A stretch of 64,000 nt of DNA from Lewinellaceae bacterium (GTDB taxonomy: Bacteria; Bacteroidota; Bacteroidia; Chitinophagales; Saprospiraceae): assembly GCA_020636155.1 (NCBI GenBank), contig JACJYM010000004.1, forward strand, positions 186,001 through 250,000, in the 5' to 3' direction. Of this stretch, positions 36,104-44,244 are shown piece after piece. Both the position numbers and the translations under genes were made by a program. The first letter of the stretch is position 1. The number at the start of each line of letters is the position of its first letter. The notes beneath the pieces were generated by a model. The model made no database searches, had not been told where the DNA came from, and saw only the letters and a list, made by a program, of their open reading frames with translations.

Positions 36104-36592
36104 TCAAAACAACATTTCAGTCTGTATTCCATAAAGCTGCGGATTTTCCAAGTGTAGCATATTCCTCTTGGTATCAATCCCCCATGCAAAACCCGTCATC
36201 GAGCCGTCATGCCCAATCACTCTATGACAAGGAATTATAATTGGAATACGGTTTTTTGCGTTTGCAAGTCCCACCGCTCTTATCGCTTTTGGGTTATTCA
36301 GTTTTTGGGCAAGATACTTATACGTTACTGTTTTTCCATAGGGAATATCATACACTTCCTTCCACACGGATTTAAAGAATGGGCTCGCATCTTCTATATC
36401 AAGCGGTAGGTCAAATTTTTTCAGCTTTCCCTTAAAATAGGCCTTGAGCTGACTCTTCGCTTCTTGTATTATCTCGTTTTCATTTTCCTCGATGGGTTCT
36501 TGGTTTCTCAATATGTGAGTTATCCCATTTTCTGAACATTTTATCGTGATCCTGCCGACTAATGACGTATCGATGACCCCATTATATATCAT
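36104..36592 (-). CDS. ogt: Methylated-DNA--protein-cysteine S-methyltransferase
   Basis: Suicide DNA-repair protein that transfers O6-alkyl groups from guanine onto its own cysteine. The 162 residues have the active-site motif IPCHRVIG (Cys122), preceded by the recognition-helix sequence RAVGLANAKNRIPI and a YGKTVTYKYLA winged helix that flips the base. Length matches stand-alone Ogt, with no AdaA transcriptional domain. It is 8 bases downstream of the MtfA-like gene and probably in the same transcript. Confidence 0.94.
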   Translation of the reverse strand: MIYNGVIDTSLVGRITIKCSENGITHILRNQEPIEENENEIIQEAKSQLKAYFKGKLKKFDLPLDIEDASPFFKSVWKEVYDIPYGKTVTYKYLAQKLNNPKAIRAVGLANAKNRIPIIIPCHRVIGHDGSMTGFAWGIDTKRNMLHLENPQLYGIQTEMLF

Positions 36593-36600
36593 CTGAAATA

Positions 36601-37431
36601 TTATATTTTTTGATTAAAAAACGAATTCCATTCACGGTATAAATTGGGTAAAATCTCTTTGTATCTCTCTGTAAATGTAAAGAAAAAATTGATATGAAAT
36701 ATCCTTATATCCTCTACTTTATAACCTATGGTTTTAAAAATTTGATCTTTATTGAACCCGGAAATTTCTTCCAGACTTTCCCAAGATTCCCCATCTACAA
36801 AAGGATATCTCCTTCTGGAATTTACCTTTATGTATGCCTCAGCATAACAATGCATTACGATATTATAGTATCTCGATGTATCAACAAGCCCAGGTAATAA
36901 ATGTGATAATGACATGATAATGGTACCATCTTCGACTTCAACCTCGGCGGTGTGTAAAAATTGTTTTTCGGGCGATGGAAAAGGATGTTTATAAATGAAA
37001 ATTCTATCCATATCACCAATCAAAAAATCATCCACCCCCAAGGTCAGTTTAATAGCCTCTGAGGCAATGGCGGCTTTAATATCTTCCGGCACTGCTCTTT
37101 GTTCCGTTCCTACCGATGTAAACGAACGAGCATAAAGATACCAACCCAGCCTATTTTCATATTTTGTTTTACTATCAGAAGAAAGATTGTTGTAATAAGG
37201 AGAATACTTGTTAAGCCAATTTTTAATTTCATCATCTAAAGGAATCGGTTTTTTCTTGAGATACCAATAATCTATTTGTGGATGAAAGGTGTAAAGTGCA
37301 ACCAATAAGATTAAGGGGATAAGAATAAATATCCATTGCTCGCCAAGATATTCTAACAGATAGTAAAGATATCCTGCAAATATTATGACAAGCGGTAAAG
37401 CAAGTATTTTGGAAAAGGAGTAAATTCTCAA
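36601..37431 (-). CDS. MtfA-like peptidase-fold protein with degenerate zinc site
   Basis: 276 residues. Two N-terminal hydrophobic helices (about 8-28 and 32-50) anchor a domain shaped like MtfA (glucose-regulated metallopeptidase that binds Mlc in E. coli): RAVPEDIKAAIASEAIKLTL, IFIYKHPFPSP, VDTSRYYNIVMH. Where family members read HExxH this protein has H194-C-Y-A-E198, so the catalytic Glu and second His ligand are gone. The third-ligand helix near 243-255 (RIFHINFFFTFTE) also lacks the expected Glu between its phenylalanines. I infer a non-catalytic, binding or structural role. Homology rests on motif order rather than strong identity. Directly upstream of ogt. Confidence 0.6.
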   Translation of the reverse strand: MRIYSFSKILALPLVIIFAGYLYYLLEYLGEQWIFILIPLILLVALYTFHPQIDYWYLKKKPIPLDDEIKNWLNKYSPYYNNLSSDSKTKYENRLGWYLYARSFTSVGTEQRAVPEDIKAAIASEAIKLTLGVDDFLIGDMDRIFIYKHPFPSPEKQFLHTAEVEVEDGTIIMSLSHLLPGLVDTSRYYNIVMHCYAEAYIKVNSRRRYPFVDGESWESLEEISGFNKDQIFKTIGYKVEDIRIFHINFFFTFTERYKEILPNLYREWNSFFNQKI

Positions 37432-37626
37432 TATCGTGTTTTTATATAATTATCTATTATGGTCTTCATTATGCAATATTACATGTAATAAACTCAATTT
37501 TTCTATTATTTAATACTTCCTGCGAAAATTTTCGAATATAGCTTCATAGTACATCAATCCACGGGTTTTCATCGAAGAAAAGTAATAGCCTCTCTAAAAA
37601 AATCGAGTTTTGTAACCTGAATATTG

Positions 37627-37634
37627 TACTTTTG
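37627..37634 (+). promoter_or_regulatory. -7 element of the FtsX-type permease gene
   Basis: TACTTTTG matches TAnnTTTG. It lies 21 bases before the TTG start, supporting that unusual start codon. Confidence 0.5.
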
Positions 37635-37655
37635 AAATCTATTATCACTTAACGA

Positions 37656-38894
37656 TTGGAAATACTTGAAAGCATAAAAATTGCCATAGAGTCAATACGA
37701 AGTAATGTATTGAGGTCGCTTCTTACCATTGCCATAATTTCAATAGGCATTGCAGCATTGGTAGGAATGCTCGCTGCTATTGACGGTATTTTGTATTCAT
37801 TAAGTGACAATTTTAATAAAATGGGGGCAAATAGTTTTTCTATCACGGCCAATGACGGCTTACAAAATCATCGTAGAGGTGTCGCTCAGAAAAGAGAAGA
37901 AAATATAAATTTTGATCAGGCTTCAAGTTTTAAAGAAAAATATAATCCCTCCGGTGCAAAGGTTAGTATCAGCACCTGGTGTAGTAGCAAGGCCACGATA
38001 ACTTATGGTGACAAAAAAACAAACCCTACAACTTATGTTGATGGAGTAGATGAAAACTATCTTCTTACATCCTCCTTCGAAATTGACCAAGGTCGCAGTT
38101 TTAGCCATGCAGAAGTATACAGCAGTTCACCTAAAATTATATTGGGTTACAATATCGTAGATAAGTTATTCGATGGAAAGGCAGAAAGAGCTGTAGGGAA
38201 ATATGTCTCTTTAGATGGAAGAAAATACTTAGTGGTTGGTACCCTGATGAAAAAAGGATCTGGCAGTGGAGATTCAAATGACAAAAGAGTTCTCATCCCG
38301 CTGATCAACGCCAAAGTCATCTATGGATACAGCGATAAGGTCTATCGAATAAATGTCGTGACAAATGATGTCAAAATGATTAGTCAAGATATTGACCAGG
38401 CTATTGGAACCATGCGAGTGGTAAGAAAATTAAAGGCCTTTCAGGAAAACAACTTTGAAATCAAAAAAAGTGATGGAATCCTCGAAAAAATGAAGGACAT
38501 GACCAGTACCTTGAGGCTTAGCACTATTGTTATTGCGATGCTCACTTTGTTGGGTGCCTCTATTGGTTTGATGAACATCATGTTGGTAACCGTGACCGAA
38601 AGAACCCGTGAAATTGGTATTCGTAAAGCGCTAGGTGCCACATCTAACAATATTTTGATTCAATTTTTGACAGAAGCTGTGGTGATATGTCTTATAGGCG
38701 GAGTCATTGGAATCATCCTAGGCATTGCATTAGGTTTAGTCGTAACCTTGAGTATGAATGGCCATTTTGTGATTCCTTGGTTATGGATATTATTGGGAAT
38801 TACCGTTTGTATCTTGGTGGGAATCATATCCGGTCTATATCCGTCACTAAAAGCGGCGAAACTTGACCCTATTGCTTCATTGAGGTATGAATAA
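37656..38894 (+). CDS. MacB/FtsX-type ABC transporter permease, orphan
   Basis: 412 residues. N-terminal transmembrane helix (about 21-42, LLTIAIISIGIAALVGMLAA), a MacB-PCD-like extracytoplasmic domain of about 230 residues, then three C-terminal helices (near 285-310, 335-362 and 374-398) with the family sequence TERTREIGIRKALGATSNNI and the closing PSLKAAKLDPIASLRYE. Such permeases act as mechanotransmitters pairing with an ATPase (LolD/MacB type); none is encoded nearby. The start must be TTG: the preceding codons are CGA and a TAA stop, and the next ATG is 38 codons in, past the first helix. Confidence 0.88.
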   Translation: MEILESIKIAIESIRSNVLRSLLTIAIISIGIAALVGMLAAIDGILYSLSDNFNKMGANSFSITANDGLQNHRRGVAQKREENINFDQASSFKEKYNPSGAKVSISTWCSSKATITYGDKKTNPTTYVDGVDENYLLTSSFEIDQGRSFSHAEVYSSSPKIILGYNIVDKLFDGKAERAVGKYVSLDGRKYLVVGTLMKKGSGSGDSNDKRVLIPLINAKVIYGYSDKVYRINVVTNDVKMISQDIDQAIGTMRVVRKLKAFQENNFEIKKSDGILEKMKDMTSTLRLSTIVIAMLTLLGASIGLMNIMLVTVTERTREIGIRKALGATSNNILIQFLTEAVVICLIGGVIGIILGIALGLVVTLSMNGHFVIPWLWILLGITVCILVGIISGLYPSLKAAKLDPIASLRYE

Positions 38895-38901
38895 AAAAAT
38901 A

Positions 38902-38930
38902 AGAGGCACTTAATTAGTTTAAGTGCCTCT
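38902..38930 (-). terminator. Terminator between the permease gene and mscL
   Basis: 11-bp stem agaggcactta / taagtgcctct (12 bp with one extra A-T pair) and a 5-nt loop. A T-tract follows only on the minus strand (TATTTTTTTAT), so it chiefly ends mscL. The hairpin may also slow transcription from the permease side. Confidence 0.85.
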
Positions 38931-38944
38931 ACATTGTTCAAAAT

Positions 38945-39346
38945 TTATTTTTTCAATAAATCTCTGATTTCTGATAATAAATCAATTTCAGATGGACCAG
39001 CAGGAGCAGCTTCCTCTTGTTTTTTCTTCGTTTTATTGTATGCTTTTACAATCATAAATAAAACAAATCCAGTAGTAATTAAACTTATGATTGTATTCAA
39101 CCATTTTCCATAAAAGATTGCATTTTCCGGCTTAGTAACAGCACCATCAGCTCCCATTACTGCGTCGTCAAGTACAATTTTTAAATCGGCGAAATTTAAT
39201 CCTCCAGTAAAATGACCTACAAAAGGCATCATGATGTCAGTGACGAAACCATTCACGACTGCACCAATTGCTCCCGCTAGGATAACAGCCACAGCCAAGT
39301 CTATGACATTGCCTGTTAAGATGAAATTTTTAAATTCTTTAAGCAT
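38945..39346 (-). CDS. mscL: Large-conductance mechanosensitive channel
   Basis: Homopentameric inner-membrane channel that opens near lytic tension to release solutes on hypo-osmotic shock. The 133 residues include the amphipathic N-terminus MLKEFKNFILTGNVIDLAVA, the pore helix VAVILAGAIGAVVNGFVTDI with the gate glycine/valine pattern, the loop with PFVGHFTGG, and the second helix WLNTIISLITTGFVLFMIVK. The C-terminal helix bundle (EIDLLSEIRDLLKK) completes it. Length is normal. Flanked by terminators on both sides, so a single-gene unit. Confidence 0.96.
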   Translation of the reverse strand: MLKEFKNFILTGNVIDLAVAVILAGAIGAVVNGFVTDIMMPFVGHFTGGLNFADLKIVLDDAVMGADGAVTKPENAIFYGKWLNTIISLITTGFVLFMIVKAYNKTKKKQEEAAPAGPSEIDLLSEIRDLLKK

Positions 39347-39441
39347 AGTTTTGATTTTTAGTTGAAGTTGTAAAAATATAAAAAATTTTAATGTATAAAA
39401 TAAGACTTAAAAAAGAATTATGGTCACTCCAACATATATCA

Positions 39442-39480
39442 AAAAAAAGCCACAGTCTCCTCGAAACCGTGGCTTTTTTT
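39442..39480 (-). terminator. Terminator of htpG
   Basis: 12-bp stem aaaaaaagccac / gtggcttttttt with a 15-nt loop. It has A- and T-tracts on both sides, so it can work in either direction. Confidence 0.9.
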
Positions 39481-39510
39481 ATTAGGTCAATAACTAAATA
39501 AATTTTTCTT

Positions 39511-41370
39511 CTAACTCAAAAATTCAATACTTCTAGTGATAAAACTCGACAGTTTTTCTCCTTTGAGCATGTTTTGGTTGAGCATGGCAAGATTGTGAAG
39601 ATACTCTGCGAACTCCTTCTTTTTATCATCACTTCTCATCTTTAGCATCTTATCTGCAATGAGTGGGTGGTTGGTGTTGACTATGACATTATGAAAATCA
39701 CCCATCATACTCATATCCATCCCTTGCATACTTTGCATTTCTTGCATTCTTCTCAGGAACTCCGGTCTTGTAATCATCACAGGAAAATCCTCAGGAGACA
39801 AAGCTTTGGTTTCGATACTGCCACCTTTTAAATCACCTATGCTCTCTGTGAAAATTTTCTTTATTTTCTCTTGGTCTTTCTCCGATAAGACAGATTCCGT
39901 TTTTTCTTCTTTTTGTACAAGGTTATCAGCCGTTTCACTATCTACCCTCACGAAAGTAATCTTCTGATCTTTGGACTCAAGGTGTTGCATGAAGTGATTA
40001 TCAATGATATTGTCAAAGAGCAAGATGTCATATCCTTTAGCTTTGGCAGAGTTGATATAACTGTGGTGTTCGTCTTTGTTTATGGTGTATATAAAGACCA
40101 CACGATCATGCTTGTCTGTCTGTGCATCCTTTACTTTCTCTTTATACTCCTCTATGGTAAAAAAATCGCCATTGATGGACTGGAGTAAAGCGATTTTTTC
40201 TGCTTTATCATAAAATTTGTCCTCGGTAATCATCCCGTACTTTACAAATGTGCCTATTTCACCCCATTTTTCTTCGTAAGCTTTTCTATCCTCTTTAAAA
40301 AGATCTGCCAATTTTTCCGCTACTTTTTTAGTGATGTAACCTGTGATTTTTTTCACATTGGCATCAGCCTGTAAGTAACTTCTAGATACATTCAATGGGA
40401 TGTCAGGACTGTCGATCACCCCGTGCAAAAGCGTCAAAAACTCAGGAACGATTTCCTTGACATTATCTGTTACATATACCTGATTGCTATACAGTTGAAT
40501 CTTGTTTTTCTGCATCTCAATGTTATTCGAGAGTTTTGGAAAATACAAAATTCCAGTAAGATTAAATGGATAATCTATGTTCAAATGTATCCAAAAGAGT
40601 GGTGGTTGACTAAAAGGATAGAGCTCGTTATAGAAGTTTTTGTAATCCTCGTCCGAAAGTTCCGTCGGTTTTTTCTTCCATATAGGGTTAGGGTTGTTAA
40701 TAATATTATCAACCTCAATTTCCTTGGGTTTGTCTTCTCCCTCTACATTCTCATATTCGGTTTTCATCCCGAACTTAATTTCGACCGGAAGGAATTTACA
40801 ATATTTGTCAAGCAAGCTTTGGATACGGTTTTTATCAAGATATTCCTTGGCATCATCAGAAATATGTAAGACGATGTCAGTACCTCTCTCCTTTTTATCC
40901 GTGTCCTGAATCGTGTACTCAGGGTTTCCTTCACAAGTCCATACCACCGCCTTGGCATCTTCTTGGTACGATTTAGTAAAGACTTCCACCTTATCAGCAA
41001 CCATAAATGCCGAGTAAAATCCCAAACCAAAATGTCCTATGATGCTCTCATCCTTGTATTTCTCTAGAAATTCTTCTGCTGAAGAGAATGCTACTTGGTT
41101 CAAGTATTTTTCTACTTCCTCTTCGGTCATCCCGATTCCCTTATCTGATATTGTAAGTGTCTTCGCATCAGCGTCAAGCTTCACTTCTATTCTGGTATCC
41201 CCTAGTTCTCCTTTGACACCACCTGCTCTGGCGATGGTTTTTACTTTCGTGGTTGCATCGACTGCGTTAGACACCAACTCTCTGAGGAATATCTCTTGGT
41301 CTGAATATAAAAATTTTTTAATGATGGGAAAGATGTTTTCCGTCTGTACGGATATGTTTCCTTTATGCAT
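39511..41370 (-). CDS. htpG: Chaperone HtpG (Hsp90)
   Basis: Cytoplasmic ATP-dependent chaperone that remodels late folding intermediates. 619 residues: the N-terminal GHKL ATPase (FLRELVSNAVDA, ISDKGIGMTEEE, GHFGLGFYSAFMV), middle domain with the catalytic-loop region SRSYLQ, and the C-terminal dimerisation domain ending in the MEEVD-less bacterial form. The domain order and length match the family. Upstream are a sigma-54-like -24/-12 site and a palindrome, so heat or stress control is likely to be non-standard here. Monocistronic, with its own terminator. Confidence 0.96.
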   Translation of the reverse strand: MHKGNISVQTENIFPIIKKFLYSDQEIFLRELVSNAVDATTKVKTIARAGGVKGELGDTRIEVKLDADAKTLTISDKGIGMTEEEVEKYLNQVAFSSAEEFLEKYKDESIIGHFGLGFYSAFMVADKVEVFTKSYQEDAKAVVWTCEGNPEYTIQDTDKKERGTDIVLHISDDAKEYLDKNRIQSLLDKYCKFLPVEIKFGMKTEYENVEGEDKPKEIEVDNIINNPNPIWKKKPTELSDEDYKNFYNELYPFSQPPLFWIHLNIDYPFNLTGILYFPKLSNNIEMQKNKIQLYSNQVYVTDNVKEIVPEFLTLLHGVIDSPDIPLNVSRSYLQADANVKKITGYITKKVAEKLADLFKEDRKAYEEKWGEIGTFVKYGMITEDKFYDKAEKIALLQSINGDFFTIEEYKEKVKDAQTDKHDRVVFIYTINKDEHHSYINSAKAKGYDILLFDNIIDNHFMQHLESKDQKITFVRVDSETADNLVQKEEKTESVLSEKDQEKIKKIFTESIGDLKGGSIETKALSPEDFPVMITRPEFLRRMQEMQSMQGMDMSMMGDFHNVIVNTNHPLIADKMLKMRSDDKKKEFAEYLHNLAMLNQNMLKGEKLSSFITRSIEFLS

Positions 41371-41401
41371 AATTTTTAAATTTTTTTTCTTTCAAAAGTT
41401 A

Positions 41402-41417
41402 TTCAAAGGTCATGCCA
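41402..41417 (-). promoter_or_regulatory. Candidate sigma-54 promoter of htpG
   Basis: On the minus strand TGGCATG-N4-TTGAA closely follows the RpoN consensus TGGCACG-N4-TTGCW with exact spacing. The -24 GG is present, but -12 is GA rather than GC. The predicted transcription start is about 20 bases before the htpG ATG. No TAnnTTTG element is evident here. Confidence 0.4.
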
Positions 41418-41430
41418 CGGCACAGAAACC

Positions 41431-41443
41431 TGACAAAATGTCA
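41431..41443. promoter_or_regulatory. Palindrome TGACA-N3-TGTCA upstream of htpG
   Basis: Perfect 5-bp inverted repeat with AAA centre, roughly 45 bases before the predicted htpG transcription start. It is a likely binding site for a dimeric regulator, either repressor or activator. It is not CIRCE (which would be TTAGCACTC-N9-GAGTGCTAA). Confidence 0.45.
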
Positions 41444-41477
41444 ATGTGAGAATATTGAAAAATACTATTTGCAGTAA

Positions 41478-41888
41478 TTTGATAAAAGTATTGCGGCATA
41501 TTTCGTTTTTACGATGTACTCTATAGGTACCTTTTTGATTAATGGACAATCCAGTGGAATAATAGAATTTTCTGATGGCACCCCAATTCAACTGGGTGTG
41601 TGAGTGGGCTACTTTGTTGCAGACAAATTGGCCATAGAAGGGGTGTTGGTATATTTGTCGAATAGTTTTGGTTCAGATACCAATTTCGGATTAGGTTTTA
41701 GATATAACATTTTTAACAAATTATCCTTAGGGGCTTTATACGACTTTGATGCGTCGATTTTCACTGCAAAAGCTGGTTATGATTTCTTCATTGCCAACAA
41801 TGTTAGCTTTAGTCCTACTTTTAATTTACCATTTGATGACTTTCAAGATCCAAATCTAAATCTTGGATTTAGCATTTTCTTAAAATAG
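41478..41888 (+). pseudogene. Outer-membrane beta-barrel gene broken by an in-frame TGA
   Basis: One frame encodes SIGTFLINGQSSGIIEF, then DGTPIQLGV, a TGA stop at 41601-41603, and resumes at once as VGYFVADKLAIEGVLVYL and a further run of amphipathic strands ending NLGFSIFLK. This is the layout of small Bacteroidota outer-membrane barrel proteins, whose usual sequence at the break is GVxVGYFVADKLAIG. A single substitution such as GGA to TGA would produce the stop. There is also no signal peptide upstream: the frame is closed by TAA at 41475, with only a late ATG at 41514. Both losses argue for decay rather than a functional gene. The 94-codon part after the TGA could be read alone from GTG but would be unexported. 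Confidence 0.65.
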
Positions 41889-42155
41889 GGAGATAATAAT
41901 TCATGATTAATCTTAACCGGATAAAAAGTGGCAAAGGATTTAACAGCTTTGTCATTTTTTATTTGACGATTTACAAAAATATGTTCCCAAAATAAGTTTT
42001 TTGTAATCTTTAGCCATTGGTATTCACATAACATTATGTAAGTGTTTCAACCAATTGCAAGAAATAAAGGTTACAAAACGTTTAATATTCCAAAATTAAA
42101 CCGGAGAATATTTATTCTAAATTACCCAGCCACTATTAATTTTTTCACAAACAAA

Positions 42156-42185
42156 GGAAACTTTTTTTGTGTTATTGGTTTCCTA
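42156..42185. promoter_or_regulatory. Candidate TetR operator upstream of the efflux operon
   Basis: Perfect 7-bp inverted repeat AGGAAAC / GTTTCCT with a 16-nt spacer. It ends 15 bases before the -7 element and so overlaps the -33 region. A TetR dimer bound here would block transcription of its own operon. The assignment is by position and symmetry only. Confidence 0.4.
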
Positions 42186-42200
42186 ATAGAAAATATTAAA

Positions 42201-42208
42201 TACTTTTG
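42201..42208 (+). promoter_or_regulatory. -7 element of the tetR efflux operon
   Basis: TACTTTTG matches TAnnTTTG. Its 3' end is 8 bases before the ATG, predicting a leader of only one to a few nucleotides. Confidence 0.5.
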
Positions 42209-42216
42209 CGCCTCAA

Positions 42217-42819
42217 ATGACCGTAACAGACAAAATATTAGACTATTGTACAGGTGCTTTTTTTCGCCTAGGGATAAAGTCCGTAAGCATGGATGACATC
42301 TCTCGAGAGATCGGTATATCAAAGAAAACCTTATATGCCTATTATCCAGCTAAGCAAAAATTGGTATATAAGGCCGTCAATCTTTACGTCAAACAAGAAG
42401 AAAAGGACATAGCCTCTCTCGTAGAATCTTCGGCAGATGCCATCGATGAAGTGATAAATATTGCACGACATAACATTAAGTTCTTTCAGTCCATAAGTCC
42501 CTCAGCCATATATGATTTACAAAAATACTATCCCGAAATTTGGAAGTCCATCGAGACCAAACACTTTTCTTTCATTTACAACATTGTGAAAGAAAATATT
42601 GACCGCGGGATACACGAAAAGATATATCGAGAAGATCTCAATCCCGATATCATTGCACGTCTCTATGTACAAAAAGCGCTAAGTATCGCGGATGATAAAA
42701 TTTTTCCTATACACTCATTTGATAAAACCCTACTCGTAAGAGAATTTATAAAATACCACTTACATGGGATTAGTAACGAAAACGGATTAAAAAAATTAGA
42801 AACGATTGTAATATCATGA
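42217..42819 (+). CDS. TetR/AcrR-family transcriptional regulator
   Basis: 200 residues. The N-terminal helix-turn-helix (about 20-50) reads KSVSMDDISREIGISKKTLY followed by AYYPAKQKLV, the TetR family signature. The C-terminal two-thirds is a helical ligand/dimerisation domain. It is the first gene of a four-gene operon and its stop overlaps the TolC start by 4 bases (ATGA), so it is very probably the ligand-responsive repressor of the pump. The inducer is unknown. A short leader and a flanking inverted repeat support autoregulation. Confidence 0.92.
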   Translation: MTVTDKILDYCTGAFFRLGIKSVSMDDISREIGISKKTLYAYYPAKQKLVYKAVNLYVKQEEKDIASLVESSADAIDEVINIARHNIKFFQSISPSAIYDLQKYYPEIWKSIETKHFSFIYNIVKENIDRGIHEKIYREDLNPDIIARLYVQKALSIADDKIFPIHSFDKTLLVREFIKYHLHGISNENGLKKLETIVIS

Positions 42820-44192
42820 CCAAAATAAAACTTATAATTTTACTTTCTATCCTGTATTCTGGGATGTTCGGTCAGAGAAATTTTAGCCTCGCAGAGGCCA
42901 TAGATTATGCACTCTCAGAAAACAGTAAAATGAAGCAAGCATCACTTAATGCCGAGGATGCCTCACTATCGGTAAGAGAATTTAAATCCATTGGAATACC
43001 ACAAATCAATGGAAAAATCAATTACCAATATTATATTGCGGTTCCTCAGCAACCCATCGTCGATTTTATCACGCCAAGTATATATCAGGTGTTGTTTGAT
43101 GAAAATGTCATTCCTGAAAAAGATCTCGGCCCACCACGAACTTCTTCTATTTCGTTTTTCCAACCAAACAACCTTTCCGGAAGCCTAGAAGTGAATAGCC
43201 TTCTTTTTGATGGTAGTTATCTGTATGGATTGAAAGCTGCAAAACTTTACAAAGAACTTTCGGTAAAACAAATAAAAATAACAGAACAAGAAATCCGTGC
43301 CAATGTCACAAAGGCTTATCTCGGAACTTTGATCGCCATTGAAACAAGAAAATTCTTTCAAGATAATCTAGGTATCATCCAAAAATCATTAAATGATGCC
43401 GAGAAAATGTATGAAAATGGCTTTGTCGAATCCTTGGATGTTGACAGACTTACGCTTTCGAGAGATAAAATAAACCTAGAGCTCCAAAAAATAGACCATG
43501 TCATAGAAATCAACAAAAATTTACTCAAATTTCAGATGGAATTCCCTCTTCAAGATTCCATCATATTAACTGATAAATTTGATGAAATCAATCAAGAATT
43601 ATTGCCAAACGGCCTGGTGGACAAACCTTCAATAAACTACAATGATAGAGCGGAATATGATGTATTGAACACCAATATTCAACTCAACGAGCTCAATGTA
43701 AAGCGTATAAAAGCCGGCAGATATCCTTCCGCAAGGGCTTTTGCAAATCTCCAATCTTCATTACAACGAGAAAATCTGTTTGACAGCAACGAAACTGGTT
43801 GGTTGACCAGTGCTTTCGTGGGTCTGGGAATCAATCTTCCTATCTATGACGGTGGCACTATTTCGGCACAATCTGAACGGGCAAAAGTGAATTTAGAAAA
43901 TCTTAAAATCGAGAGAGAAGACTTTGAAAATAGCATACAACTGGTCGCCGAAAATGCCTGGCTTCAGTATCAAAGCGCAAAAATGGAAGTAGAAACCAAT
44001 AAGAAATCTCTCGAAATTTCTCAACGAATATTCAACAAAAGCAATATAAAATTCCAAGAAGGCATAGGATCAAGCATTGAACTCCAGCAGGCAGAATCGG
44101 ATCTCTATATTTATCAGAACAATTATATCAACGCAATTTACGGCCAAGTAAAAGCAGCAGTCGACCTGCTCGAAGCTCTGGGAAAACTATAA
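42816..44192 (+). CDS. TolC-family outer-membrane efflux channel
   Basis: 458 residues. Signal peptide to about SGMFGQ, then the duplicated TolC (OEP) repeat of long helices and short strands: FSLAEAIDYALSENSKMKQA at the start of repeat 1, and a second half beginning near VKRIKAGRYPSARAFANL, with IYDGGTISAQSERAKVNLEN and QQAESDLYIYQNNYINAIY. These form the trimeric channel-tunnel that exports substrates across the outer membrane. It is co-transcribed with its regulator upstream and the adaptor and RND pump downstream. Confidence 0.94.
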   Translation: MTKIKLIILLSILYSGMFGQRNFSLAEAIDYALSENSKMKQASLNAEDASLSVREFKSIGIPQINGKINYQYYIAVPQQPIVDFITPSIYQVLFDENVIPEKDLGPPRTSSISFFQPNNLSGSLEVNSLLFDGSYLYGLKAAKLYKELSVKQIKITEQEIRANVTKAYLGTLIAIETRKFFQDNLGIIQKSLNDAEKMYENGFVESLDVDRLTLSRDKINLELQKIDHVIEINKNLLKFQMEFPLQDSIILTDKFDEINQELLPNGLVDKPSINYNDRAEYDVLNTNIQLNELNVKRIKAGRYPSARAFANLQSSLQRENLFDSNETGWLTSAFVGLGINLPIYDGGTISAQSERAKVNLENLKIEREDFENSIQLVAENAWLQYQSAKMEVETNKKSLEISQRIFNKSNIKFQEGIGSSIELQQAESDLYIYQNNYINAIYGQVKAAVDLLEALGKL

Positions 44193-44244
44193 ATTATCAC
44201 AATCATTAAATAAAGCATAGATTATAAAAATATACTTATCAAAA

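Larger units (their letters stand above)
41889..42216. other. 328-base regulatory gap upstream of the efflux operon
   Basis: No gene. It holds the tetR promoter and two inverted repeats: ACATAA-CA-TTATGT (42026-42039) and AGGAAAC-N16-GTTTCCT (42156-42185). Otherwise AT-rich without recognisable features. Confidence 0.45.

Noticed and set aside
40423..40869. 148-codon plus-strand frame within htpG
   Set aside because: Antisense shadow; composition is typical of reversed coding sequence.
41039..41449. 136-codon plus-strand frame over the htpG N-terminus
   Set aside because: Shadow frame opposite the ATPase domain with no family resemblance; it ends in the htpG promoter.
41604..41888. The 94-codon frame after the TGA as a stand-alone gene
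   Set aside because: It starts from GTG mid-barrel without a signal peptide; better explained as the tail of a broken gene.
42122..42322. Minus-strand 66-codon frame across the tetR start
   Set aside because: It overlaps the tetR promoter and coding start and has no recognisable product.
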